A stretch of 9,082 bases of DNA. It comes from Bacillota bacterium. Lineage in GTDB: Bacteria > Bacillota > Clostridia > Acetivibrionales > DSM-1351. Below the pieces are notes generated by a model. The model made no database searches, was not told the DNA's origin, and was given only the letters and a program-made list of their open reading frames with translations. Positions 1-7,398 of this stretch are shown one piece after another; position 1 is the stretch's first letter; each line of letters begins with the position of its first letter. Location: contig JAEVZU010000263.1 of NCBI GenBank assembly GCA_023392075.1, forward strand, positions 1-9,082. The letters run 5' to 3'. The translations under genes were made by a program, and so were the position numbers.

Positions 1-30
1 TAAATTATTCTTGTTTGGTTTTAAATTCAT
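1..30 (-). CDS. Start of an unidentified downstream gene (partial)
   Basis: An ATG at 30-28 opens a frame that stays open to the window edge and reads MNLKPNKNNL. It is preceded by a good ribosome binding site, AAGAGGT at 42-36, with a 5-nt spacer. The ATG shares one base with the TAA stop of the PilZ gene (TAATG), the usual arrangement for translational coupling inside an operon. Only ten codons are visible, so the product cannot be named. In related Firmicutes the genes after flhG are chemotaxis genes or sigD/fliA, but nothing here identifies one of these. Confidence 0.6.
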   Translation of the reverse strand, partial: MNLKPNKNNL

Positions 31-719
31 TAGCTACCTCTTAGCCCTTTTCTTAATAGTTCTCTCTGCTGATTAAATATAAAGCCAACAATTTTTTCAC
101 GTTCTTTATATTCAATGTCTATAAAACTTATAGACGATATGTATTTCAACTCTTCATTGATTATTTCTCTTCTGCATCTGATTACTTTACCTTCAAACAC
201 CAGTTCATAATCATCCAGGAACAGACTGCCCGTAATTACGGAGTCGGCAGTAAGCATTTTATCTGTAATTGCAGATAAACCGCCTCCGCTTAAATCAATA
301 GTATGCCCGTTGATTTTTTCATATTTGCCCGGCTCGTCCGCACTTGGCGAATTAAAACCGACAGGAACCCTGCAGTCAAAGCGATAATACTGTCTTCTCT
401 GAATTTTTTCCGGCTTTTCGGTAACTCTTAAATCCAATAGAGCTATGTCATCAATAATAAGTCTGTCAGTTACATAGCCGACAACTCGATAGATCTGACT
501 GGCTTTACAAAACAGGTAAGCCTCTATATATGAGTTAACCCGTACAGGATAAACCTTGGCTTCATGTATAGGAGCGCTGATTCTAATGATATTTACGTCT
601 GTAAAACCTTCCAACTGGCTTACAAATCCAATATCAAGCTTCCCTTCAACCGGATCAACAACTGTCATTTCAATCTTGGTTCCCACAGAAAAATCTTTCA
701 AGTTATACACAGTGTTCAA
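30..719 (-). CDS. YcgR-like PilZ-domain protein, probable c-di-GMP-responsive flagellar brake
   Basis: This 229-residue protein has the two-domain layout of YcgR-type proteins. Residues about 5-100 resemble the N-terminal YcgR beta domain, and a PilZ domain follows from about 107 to 215. Both c-di-GMP-binding signatures are intact: the RxxxR motif (R109-QYY-R113) and the DxSxxG motif (D142, S144, G147). Proteins of this family bind c-di-GMP and slow or bias the flagellar motor; that role is inferred here from family and context. There is no signal peptide or membrane segment, so it is probably cytosolic. The start is a TTG at 719-717 with a weak GTGGGG-type Shine-Dalgarno sequence 8 nt upstream. 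Later ATG codons would cut into the N-terminal domain. It lies 36 nt after flhG, and its stop overlaps the next gene's ATG. It may be called ycgR, dgrA or ypfA in relatives, so no symbol is assigned. Confidence 0.88.
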   Translation of the reverse strand: MNTVYNLKDFSVGTKIEMTVVDPVEGKLDIGFVSQLEGFTDVNIIRISAPIHEAKVYPVRVNSYIEAYLFCKASQIYRVVGYVTDRLIIDDIALLDLRVTEKPEKIQRRQYYRFDCRVPVGFNSPSADEPGKYEKINGHTIDLSGGGLSAITDKMLTADSVITGSLFLDDYELVFEGKVIRCRREIINEELKYISSISFIDIEYKEREKIVGFIFNQQRELLRKGLRGS

Positions 720-741
720 GCGATTTACCCCACATAGTTAT

Positions 742-770
742 AGTATACTACCTAATTAATTGGTAAACAA
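742..770 (-). promoter_or_regulatory. Weak candidate sigma-A-type promoter ahead of the PilZ gene
   Basis: On the minus strand, TTGTTT (770-765, inside the last codons of flhG) and TATACT (747-742) are separated by exactly 17 bp, and the -10 box matches the consensus at five of six positions. The -35 box matches only at TTG. The -10 lies in a 10-bp palindrome, TAGTATACTA (741-750). It could give the PilZ gene some expression independent of the operon. AT-rich gaps produce such matches often, so this is tentative. Confidence 0.25.
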
Positions 771-1676
771 CCCAACAAATCTATTAATGAATCCTTTAAT
801 GCCTGTTTGTGTTGTGCTGTTAATGTTGTTTTCCTTCTTAACAATCAAATCAGCTATATCATATATCAACTTGCTGGTAGAATTCTTGGGATAGCATAGC
901 AAATACGGCCTTTGCATCTTTACCGACTTGGTAAACGACTGATCGAAAGGTAAATAGCCCAGGGATTCCAGTTTCATCCCAAGAAATCTCTCTGATACCA
1001 TTGCAAAATTATTATAAACTGTTTTTGCTTCATTCTCATTATCTGCTCTGTTTATCAATACATTTATGGCACAATCCTTCTTTAAATTGGCCACTGTTTT
1101 TACAAGAGCATATGCATCAGTTATGGAGGTTGGCTCAGGAGTGACAACTAAAAGTACTTCATCAGCTGATAATACAAAATTCATAACCGTATCCGAAAGC
1201 CCGGCGCCGGTATCTATCAATATATAATCGGCAATATGATCCAACAGGGATATATTGCCGATAAAGGCATCCAATGAGTTTTTGTCCAGATTTATCAGCT
1301 TCTGAACTCCGGATCCCCCTGAAATAAACTTTATATTATTGGGTCCGTCGCAGAGTATGTCCAAAATGCCCTTTTCACTGTTGATTGAATCCAACAGTGT
1401 ATATTTGGGAACAATACCAAAAACGACATCTATATTTGACAAGCCCAAATCGGCATCAATTATCACAACCCTATAACCTTTTTGACTTAATGCAATAGCC
1501 AGGTTCACGGTAACATTTGTCTTTCCAACACCGCCCTTGCCGCTTGTAACAGTCACAACCCTGGCACGTCTGCCGACTGTGATCCTTTCAGGCGACAGGT
1601 TATTGTCTGTGTTGCTGCCGGGTTCATTATTTAAATTGTTAACTATCTTCCTTAATTTTTCAGCCTGATCTATCAT
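756..1676 (-). CDS. flhG: FlhG (YlxH/FleN), MinD-like ATPase controlling flagellar number
   Basis: This 306-residue ParA/MinD-family ATPase has a deviant Walker A motif KGGVGKTN (about residues 47-54), a DADLGLSNID motif (74-83), a Walker B-like DTGAG motif (155-159) and the conserved PEPTSITDAY segment (180-189). The N-terminus reads MIDQAEKLR, containing the DQAxxLR motif by which Bacillus FlhG stimulates the FlhF GTPase. The C-terminus, about 293-306, looks like the amphipathic membrane-targeting helix of MinD-type proteins. The start at 1676 is chosen because GGAGG lies 6 nt upstream and because it puts DQAxxLR at the very N-terminus. The frame remains open seven codons further upstream, but those codons read through the ribosome binding site. 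It follows flhF by 55 nt. FlhG and FlhF together set where and how many flagella are built. Confidence 0.95.
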   Translation of the reverse strand: MIDQAEKLRKIVNNLNNEPGSNTDNNLSPERITVGRRARVVTVTSGKGGVGKTNVTVNLAIALSQKGYRVVIIDADLGLSNIDVVFGIVPKYTLLDSINSEKGILDILCDGPNNIKFISGGSGVQKLINLDKNSLDAFIGNISLLDHIADYILIDTGAGLSDTVMNFVLSADEVLLVVTPEPTSITDAYALVKTVANLKKDCAINVLINRADNENEAKTVYNNFAMVSERFLGMKLESLGYLPFDQSFTKSVKMQRPYLLCYPKNSTSKLIYDIADLIVKKENNINSTTQTGIKGFINRFVGLFTN

Positions 1677-1715
1677 CCTTAACCTCCGTGTCCTCAATAG
1701 CTGCTAAACTTAAAC

Positions 1716-1727
1716 AATACCGGTATT
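1716..1727. repeat. 12-bp perfect palindrome between flhF and flhG
   Basis: AATACCGGTATT is its own reverse complement and sits just after the flhF stop codon, about 40 nt before the flhG start. It has no T-run and is too short to be a convincing terminator. It could be a protein-binding site or chance. Confidence 0.4.
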
Positions 1728-1731
1728 CAAG

Positions 1732-2901
1732 TTAAGACAAACTTCCCAATAAGTTTTTTGAAAGCCTGTCGATATTTGCTATTTCGATATCATCAGGTAC
1801 ATTTTGTCCGTTGGTAATATAGGACAAACTTTTATTTGCATAACATTTTGTGTTGAGTATACTTCCGTATACAGGTGTTTCATCCAGCTTTGTAAAAATA
1901 AGTTTATAATTCGGAATAAAATCATAATTCCTTATTATATCCTTACAGTTTTTGGAGCTGACGGTTGAACTCAGTACTAAATATATATTATCTGCATTGC
2001 TTACTGAAACCAGATTCCTCAGTTCATCAAATTTCTGCTTGTCTCTGTAGCTGCAGCCGGCGGTATCAACCAAAATAACATCCTTATCGCTGTAGTTCTC
2101 AATCTCACTGGTTATTTCAGCTACCGAATATGCTACAGATATGGGGATACCCAATATTTCAGCATATGTCTTCAACTGCTCTACAGCTGCTATCCTATAA
2201 GTGTCGGCTGTTATCATTCCCACCTTTTTGTTGCTCGACAGGATAAAAGATGCTGCGAGTTTTGCAAGTGTGGTAGTCTTGCCTACCCCTGTTGGGCCAA
2301 CAAAAAGAATTACGGTCGGATTTCCATCCTCTCTCAAATTTATGGGTTCAGCCTTCCCAAGCATTGCTGCTATGGTTGACTGCATTACCACCGTGGCATC
2401 ATGAATATTTCTGGAACTGCTTTTCTTTGCCACTTCCTCAATTATTCTCTTTGCAATATCCTCATCAACCTCATTTTTCAAAAGGTTATTATAGAGCAAT
2501 TGAAATACCTGAGGTAATTGATTGCCGGCTTCTTCACTTCCGGTTTCATTGCTTTTATTCTCAGGTTTTACAATATTTAGTATTCTATCTAAAAGGTTTT
2601 CAATATTATTTACTTTATTCTCTAAATCGGTAACTATTTCCTCTTTTTGAGGCAGAATATTTTTAGAATTTGTATTATCCTGTTGAATCTGTTCGATTTT
2701 TGTCAGTTGTCTGTCCCTGGATTTGCTATTATCATCATCTATGGCAGCCATAATTTCTATCATAGGCTTGGTGAAATATTTCTTAAATCCCTTTTGCCTG
2801 ACTTTTTTGGTATTCAGAATAATAGCATTATTCCCAAGATCCATTTTTACTTTCAGCAATGCCTCTTGTGTATCCTTTCCTATATACCGCTTGATCTTCA
2901 T
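1732..2901 (-). CDS. flhF: FlhF, SRP-family GTPase for flagellar placement
   Basis: This 389-residue protein has the three FlhF regions: a basic N-terminal domain starting MKIKRYIGKD, a variable charged middle (about 55-130), and an NG GTPase domain. GTPase motifs are the P-loop GPTGVGKTT (202-210), ADTYRIAAVEQL (232-243), DTAG (279-282), TKLDE (337-341) and the closing GQNVPDDI (365-372). The residue after DTAG is cysteine instead of the arginine usual in SRP-type GTPases (DTAGR). FlhF dimerises with GTP, marks the site of flagellar assembly at the membrane, and is switched off by FlhG, encoded next. The start at 2901 is preceded by GGAGG with a 5-nt spacer. A possible ATG at 2913 overlaps that ribosome binding site, so it is unlikely. 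A hairpin-bearing leader shared with fliO lies immediately upstream. Confidence 0.95.
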   Translation of the reverse strand: MKIKRYIGKDTQEALLKVKMDLGNNAIILNTKKVRQKGFKKYFTKPMIEIMAAIDDDNSKSRDRQLTKIEQIQQDNTNSKNILPQKEEIVTDLENKVNNIENLLDRILNIVKPENKSNETGSEEAGNQLPQVFQLLYNNLLKNEVDEDIAKRIIEEVAKKSSSRNIHDATVVMQSTIAAMLGKAEPINLREDGNPTVILFVGPTGVGKTTTLAKLAASFILSSNKKVGMITADTYRIAAVEQLKTYAEILGIPISVAYSVAEITSEIENYSDKDVILVDTAGCSYRDKQKFDELRNLVSVSNADNIYLVLSSTVSSKNCKDIIRNYDFIPNYKLIFTKLDETPVYGSILNTKCYANKSLSYITNGQNVPDDIEIANIDRLSKNLLGSLS

Positions 2902-2904
2902 ACT

Positions 2905-2955
2905 AACCTCCATGAGCCATTTTATGGCTTTGACGTGCTATGGCTTTGAGCCGCA
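2905..2955 (-). repeat. Hairpin leader at the flhF ribosome binding site, copy 2 of a repeat also ahead of fliO
   Basis: Positions 2905-2933 match 8699-8727 upstream of fliO at 28 of 29 bases, including the ribosome binding site (AACCTCC on the plus strand). The core is AGCCAT-TTT-ATGGCT (2915-2929), a 6-bp hairpin with a 3-nt loop ending 3 nt from the GGAGG. In this copy the 11-mer TATGGCTTTGA occurs twice (2923-2933 and 2939-2949), giving a 16-nt insertion before the shared GCCGCA (2950-2955). The extra AGCCAT on the RNA could compete for the same ATGGCT partner. GCCG-CATAA-CGGC (2950-2962) forms another small hairpin. A role in setting translation of flhF is inferred. Confidence 0.7.
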
Positions 2956-2992
2956 TAACGGCCAAAATTTCTCATTGTATTGAAAAATTGTT

Positions 2993-5017
2993 CTATACAG
3001 TAACGGTTCCAACCGACTGTATTTCAACACCCGGATCTATCTCATTATAAGATAATACCACCAAACCTGGAATAACATTCTCCGTCAGCCTCTTAAAATA
3101 TAACCTCACTATGGGTGAAGCAAGTACAATTGGCTGGCTGCCGAGCTGCAGCAACCTCTGAACGTTTTTTGATACATTATTTATAATTGTATTGCTCACA
3201 GAAGGGTCAAGTGCCAGGTAGGAACCAAACTCCGTCTTCTGTACTGAATCCATTATCATTTGTTCAACTTTCGGATCAATTGTGATAACATTTGAGTTTC
3301 CGTTAAAGAACTTCTGGGATATGGATCTGCCAAGTCCCTGCCTTACATACTCGGTAAGCATATCTACATCGTGTGTCATAGGCGAATAGTCGGCCAGGGT
3401 TTCCATTATGGTTACCATATCTCTTATGGATACGTTTTCCTTTAACAGATTTGCAAGTACCTTTTGTATCTCTCCAACACTCATAAGCTTGGGTACAAGT
3501 TCATCCACAATTGCAGGATAAGTCTGTTTTATATTGTCTACAAGCGCTTGAACTTCCTGTCTGCCAAGCAATTCGTAGGAATGTTTCTTAATCACTTCTG
3601 TTAAATGCGTTGCAATAATTGATGGCGGATCAACAACAGTATAGCCCAGCATTTCCGCCTTGTCCCGCTGTCCCTCCTGAATCCATATTGCAGGCAGACC
3701 AAATGCAGGTTCTGTGGTCTTGATACCATCCAGTTCTTCTTCAACACCACCTGAGTTCATAGCTAAAAAGTAATCGAACAAAAGCTCACCTTTGGCAACT
3801 TCCGATCCTTTTATCTTTATTATATACTCATTCGGCCCTATCTGAATATTATCTCTTAACCGGATTACAGGAACAATCATACCAAGTTCAAGTGCAAGCT
3901 GTCTCCTGATAAGAACGACTCTGTCCAGCAAATCGCCGCCCTGGTTTGCATCAGCTAAAGGAATTATACCATATCCGAATTCCAGCTCGATAGGGTCGAC
4001 CTGAAGGAGTGTTACAACATTTTCGGGCTTTCTGATCTCCTCGACTTCGCTTTCCTGGATCTGAACCTCTTCATCTGCAACTGCTTCCTTCTGAAGCTGA
4101 TTTATCCTGATTCCAATAAGCACCAGTACAACAGCCAAAATCAAAAATGGTACCGGTGTCAAAAAAGGTGCCATGCCCACGCTCAGTGCGGCGGCAATAA
4201 ACAGAACCTTAGGGTTGTAGAACAGCTGTTTGATGACATCTTTATTGAGGTCGGAATCGGCACCTGCCCTCGTAACTATGAAGGAGGTGGCAACTGAGAG
4301 CATAAGCGCCGGCAGCTGGCTGACAAGACCGTCACCTATAGTCAGAATGGTATAGTTATTGAGGGCATCCGTTATTTCTTCGCCTCTCATAACTATACCT
4401 ATTATCAGACCGCCTGCTATATTAAGAAAAGTAATTATTATACCTGCAATGGCGTCATTTTTAACAAACTTGCTGGCACCATCCATTGAACCGTAGAAGT
4501 CGGCCTCTCTTTGAACCTTTTTTCTTCTTTCCTTTGCTTCGGCTTCACTGATCAAACCGGTATTCAAGTCGGCATCAATAGCCATCTGCTTACCTGGCAT
4601 GGCATCGAGGGTAAATCTTGCTGCAACTTCCGCAACTCTTTCGGAACCTTTTGTGATAACAAGGAAGTTTACTATCATGATGATAAAGAATATTACGAAA
4701 CCTACAACAAGATTATTTCTTCCTACAAATGTACCAAAACCTCTGATAACATCTCCGGCCTTACCTTCTGAAAGGATCAGCTTTGTAGCCGTAACATTAA
4801 GTGATAACCTGTAAATGGTAGTAACAACTATTAACGTAGGAAATATTGATAAATCCAGAGCAGTCTTGAGATAGATGGTATTGAGCATGATAACGGCTGC
4901 AAGGATTATATTGATGGCCAGTAAAAAGTCCAGCATAATTTCCGGAATCGGCAAAATGAGGTTTAATATTGTAATTATTACTAGCATTGGTATAAAGAAA
5001 TTATTCAGTCTTGACAA
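2993..5017 (-). CDS. flhA: FlhA, flagellar type III export gate protein
   Basis: This 674-residue FHIPEP-family protein has an N-terminal half (about 1-310) with some eight hydrophobic membrane segments and a soluble C-terminal domain from about 330 to the end. The latter forms the cytosolic ring that docks chaperone-substrate complexes. The FHIPEP signature is clear as LDAMPGKQMAIDADL (137-151), followed by the conserved loop with GSMDGASKFVKNDAIAG (176-192) that carries conserved charged residues implicated in proton use. The start is TTG at 5017, supported by AAGGGGG 7 nt upstream. The first ATG is ten codons later without such a site. It follows flhB by 44 nt. Length and motifs are normal for the family. 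Confidence 0.97.
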   Translation of the reverse strand: MSRLNNFFIPMLVIITILNLILPIPEIMLDFLLAINIILAAVIMLNTIYLKTALDLSIFPTLIVVTTIYRLSLNVTATKLILSEGKAGDVIRGFGTFVGRNNLVVGFVIFFIIMIVNFLVITKGSERVAEVAARFTLDAMPGKQMAIDADLNTGLISEAEAKERRKKVQREADFYGSMDGASKFVKNDAIAGIIITFLNIAGGLIIGIVMRGEEITDALNNYTILTIGDGLVSQLPALMLSVATSFIVTRAGADSDLNKDVIKQLFYNPKVLFIAAALSVGMAPFLTPVPFLILAVVLVLIGIRINQLQKEAVADEEVQIQESEVEEIRKPENVVTLLQVDPIELEFGYGIIPLADANQGGDLLDRVVLIRRQLALELGMIVPVIRLRDNIQIGPNEYIIKIKGSEVAKGELLFDYFLAMNSGGVEEELDGIKTTEPAFGLPAIWIQEGQRDKAEMLGYTVVDPPSIIATHLTEVIKKHSYELLGRQEVQALVDNIKQTYPAIVDELVPKLMSVGEIQKVLANLLKENVSIRDMVTIMETLADYSPMTHDVDMLTEYVRQGLGRSISQKFFNGNSNVITIDPKVEQMIMDSVQKTEFGSYLALDPSVSNTIINNVSKNVQRLLQLGSQPIVLASPIVRLYFKRLTENVIPGLVVLSYNEIDPGVEIQSVGTVTV

Positions 5018-5061
5018 TTTTTATCCCCCTTAAATAAATTCTGCAAACCCATGTATCTTCT

Positions 5062-6186
5062 CTAGCCTGCTCTGCCGCCATTTTTGAGATTATATACAAA
5101 TGCAAGGATTTCAGCAACTGCCTGGTACAACTCCGGCGGTATGGGCTGTCCAATATCAACAGTACTGTAAAGAGTTCTTGCAAGAGGTTTATTTTCAACA
5201 ATCTGTACCTTATTTTCATTTGCGATCTGCTTAATCCTCAAGGCTATATAATCCTGCCCCTTGGCAACTACAAACGGCGCACTGGCTTTTTCAGCCTCGT
5301 ATTTGATGGCAACGGCAAAATGGGTCGGGTTTGTAATTACAACGTCGGCTTTAGGTATTTCCTGCATCATTCTTTTCATAGACATTTGCCGCTGTTTTTG
5401 CTTGATTTTGGACTTGATTTCCGGATTTCCTTCCATTTGCTTATATTCTTCCTTGACTTCCTGTTTTGTCATCTTAAGGTTTTTTTCATAGTCATATCTC
5501 TGATATAAATAATCCAGAAACCCCACAATAATCATTGCTGCACATATCCTCAGCGCCACGGTAAAAGCAGCATTGCCGATGAAGGAAAGTATGTCGAACA
5601 GGTCATTGTTCATCAGTGCAACCACTTCATTTGTTTTAGACTTCAAATACGAGTAGGCAACCCAGGCAACAATCAGAATCTTAATAATTGATTTGACCAG
5701 TTCCACTACCGATCTCATTGAAAAAATTCTTTTGAATCCGCTCAGGGGATTAATCCTGTTTCCCTGTGGTTTCAGGGTCTCAAGCGTAAAAAGAATTCCC
5801 ACCTGTGCATATCCCACCAGCAGACCTGCCAGCACTGCTATTAAAAGCAGCGGCAGTGAGGTTTTTGCTAAAACAGTAACTCCGTCAATAAATAGCTTGG
5901 CAAGGATACCCGTATCAAATGCATCTTTGTTTGTAAGGTATTCAGTAAATACTTTCTTCATATATGTAGATATCTGTTCATATATTATGGAACCAAAAGC
6001 ATTCATTGATACAATCATTAATATTAATATCAAGGAGGCAGACATTTCGCGGCTTTGAAATACCTGACCTTTCTTTCTTGCATCACTTTTTTTCTTGGGA
6101 GTGGCTTTTTCAGTTTTGTCATCTCCCCCGGCAGCAAATAGCTGATAATTTAGCCCAAGGTGTTGCTCCTTAACGGGATTTGTCAT
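5062..6186 (-). CDS. flhB: FlhB, export apparatus switch protein
   Basis: This 374-residue protein has the typical FlhB opening GDDKTEKATPKKKSDARKKGQ (about 21-41, quoted in part: TEKATPKKKSDARKKGQ), then four membrane segments (roughly 50-70, 110-135, 165-182 and 200-225) and a cytosolic C-terminal domain. The autocleavage motif NPTH is intact at 286-289 within VVITNPTHFAVAIKY. In this family, self-cleavage between N and P permits the switch from exporting rod/hook proteins to exporting filament proteins. The long charged linker (about 230-275) before the motif is also typical. The ATG at 6186 has GGGAGGGCGG just upstream. It is a separate gene, not fused to fliR, which ends 33 nt before it. 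Confidence 0.97.
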   Translation of the reverse strand: MTNPVKEQHLGLNYQLFAAGGDDKTEKATPKKKSDARKKGQVFQSREMSASLILILMIVSMNAFGSIIYEQISTYMKKVFTEYLTNKDAFDTGILAKLFIDGVTVLAKTSLPLLLIAVLAGLLVGYAQVGILFTLETLKPQGNRINPLSGFKRIFSMRSVVELVKSIIKILIVAWVAYSYLKSKTNEVVALMNNDLFDILSFIGNAAFTVALRICAAMIIVGFLDYLYQRYDYEKNLKMTKQEVKEEYKQMEGNPEIKSKIKQKQRQMSMKRMMQEIPKADVVITNPTHFAVAIKYEAEKASAPFVVAKGQDYIALRIKQIANENKVQIVENKPLARTLYSTVDIGQPIPPELYQAVAEILAFVYNLKNGGRAG

Positions 6187-6219
6187 TCCGCCCTCCCAAA
6201 ATACTCACTGTTTATATCT

Positions 6220-7008
6220 CTAGCCCGGCACCATTGACTTGATAAACTTGAATATTTCAACACTCATATCATCTGTCAGCATGGTTACAATATAGATAAA
6301 TGCCGGAACCGTAATCAATACAATTACCATGCCGATCAATATCTTCAATGGCATACCCAGAATGAACACATTCATCTGGGGTATGGTTTTTGATATAATG
6401 CCAAGCACAACATCCGTCACTATTACTGCAGCTACTATGGGTGCTGCTATCTTGAACCCCACCGTAAACATATTCTGAAAGACCACAATTATGTTGTCTA
6501 CCATACCGGGTCCGAAAATGGCACTGCCCAGGGGTACAATGCTGAAACTCTGGTATAAAGCCTTAATCAGCATATGGTGGCCATTTGTAACAAGAAAAAT
6601 CAGCATTGCCAGCATATAATAGAGGTTTGCTGTTACCGGCACCTGTATATTACTCAGGGGATCCAGTACGTTTACCATACCAAATCCTATCTGCATGTCT
6701 ATGATCTGACCGGCAATATATATGCTTGTAAAAACCGCATAGGCTACAAAACCAATTACTACTCCTACAAGGAACTCCTTGATAATATACAGGGCGTAAA
6801 TCATAAAATTCTGCGTATCTATAGCATGCCCCACCTGGATTACATTTGCCATTAACAGAGTTGTTGTAAAGGCAAATCCTATTTTAAAATACACCGGTAT
6901 GTTTCCGCGGCCAAATATGGGTGCAGTCACGAATAAACCGGTCATCCTCACAAAAATAAGGAGGAAAAGCTCGATATTGTTCAAAAACATATCAAACGGG
7001 ATGTGCAT
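6220..7008 (-). CDS. fliR: FliR, flagellar export gate channel subunit
   Basis: This 262-residue, highly hydrophobic protein of the FliR/SpaR family starts MHIPFDMFLNN and has about six membrane segments. Conserved stretches include KEFLVGVVIGF (77-87), AGQIIDMQIGFGMVNVLDP (99-117), NGHH (142-145) and PQMNVFILGMPLKI (210-223). FliR sits with FliP and FliQ in the helical pore complex at the centre of the basal body. The start at 7008 follows TATGGAGGTTAAAATG, a 16-nt match to the fliO start region. An ATG four codons upstream (7020) overlaps that ribosome binding site and is rejected. It lies 45 nt after fliQ. Confidence 0.96.
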   Translation of the reverse strand: MHIPFDMFLNNIELFLLIFVRMTGLFVTAPIFGRGNIPVYFKIGFAFTTTLLMANVIQVGHAIDTQNFMIYALYIIKEFLVGVVIGFVAYAVFTSIYIAGQIIDMQIGFGMVNVLDPLSNIQVPVTANLYYMLAMLIFLVTNGHHMLIKALYQSFSIVPLGSAIFGPGMVDNIIVVFQNMFTVGFKIAAPIVAAVIVTDVVLGIISKTIPQMNVFILGMPLKILIGMVIVLITVPAFIYIVTMLTDDMSVEIFKFIKSMVPG

Positions 7009-7053
7009 TTTAACCTCCATATTTCCTTCGCTTAGCGCTATTCAAGCTACCCT

Positions 7054-7323
7054 CTATTTAATGAACTGATTCATATTGGTAAAAATATTCTGTGTGTATT
7101 CAATCAGTACTCTTAACATCCATGAACCAAATAGCGCAATTGCTGCAATAACCGAAAGAATTTTGGGCACATAGCTCAGAGTTTGCTCCTGGATCTGGGT
7201 TGTGGCCTGAAAAATACTTACTATGAGACCTACGACCATACTGATGATCAAAACCGGAGCCGATACATATATAACAACTTTTAGAGCTTCCTGCGCAATA
7301 TATATAATGCTGCTTTCATCCAT
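7054..7323 (-). CDS. fliQ: FliQ, flagellar export gate subunit
   Basis: This 89-residue protein starts MDESSIIYIAQEAL and has two membrane segments (about 14-38 and 52-76). The family signature between them, SIFQATTQIQEQTLSYVPKI (36-55), is clear. The length is normal for FliQ, which wraps around the FliP-FliR core of the export channel. The ATG at 7323 is chosen because it matches the family N-terminus. The only strong GGAGG is unusually far away (14 nt), with a weaker GTGGG nearer, so translation may be less efficient or coupled. A TTG at 7353 would add ten unfamiliar residues. It lies 75 nt after fliP. Confidence 0.95.
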   Translation of the reverse strand: MDESSIIYIAQEALKVVIYVSAPVLIISMVVGLIVSIFQATTQIQEQTLSYVPKILSVIAAIALFGSWMLRVLIEYTQNIFTNMNQFIK

Positions 7324-7398
7324 ATAATTCCCACGTCCCTCCAAGTAGTTCAATTCACAGGCATATAATCCATATCTTCAATAGCCGCCTGTCCGACT

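Noticed and set aside
1719..1732. 14-bp match (ACCGGTATTCAAGT) between the flhF-flhG gap and flhA (4556-4569)
   Set aside because: One copy is inside conserved flhA coding sequence, no structure extends from it, and a match of this length over 9 kb on a biased sequence can be chance.
2292..2633. 113-codon plus-strand open frame opposite flhF
   Set aside because: It is antisense to a well-conserved GTPase domain, with no ribosome binding site or recognisable motif. The other plus-strand open frames opposite flagellar genes were rejected for the same reason.
2974..3000. Promoter in the flhA-flhF gap (TACAAT as a -10 box on the minus strand)
   Set aside because: No acceptable -35 box lies 16-18 bp upstream, and the gap is AT-rich.
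5001..5219. 72-codon minus-strand open frame across the flhB-flhA junction
   Set aside because: It overlaps the end of flhB and the start of flhA in another frame, has no family resemblance, and both flanking genes are certain.
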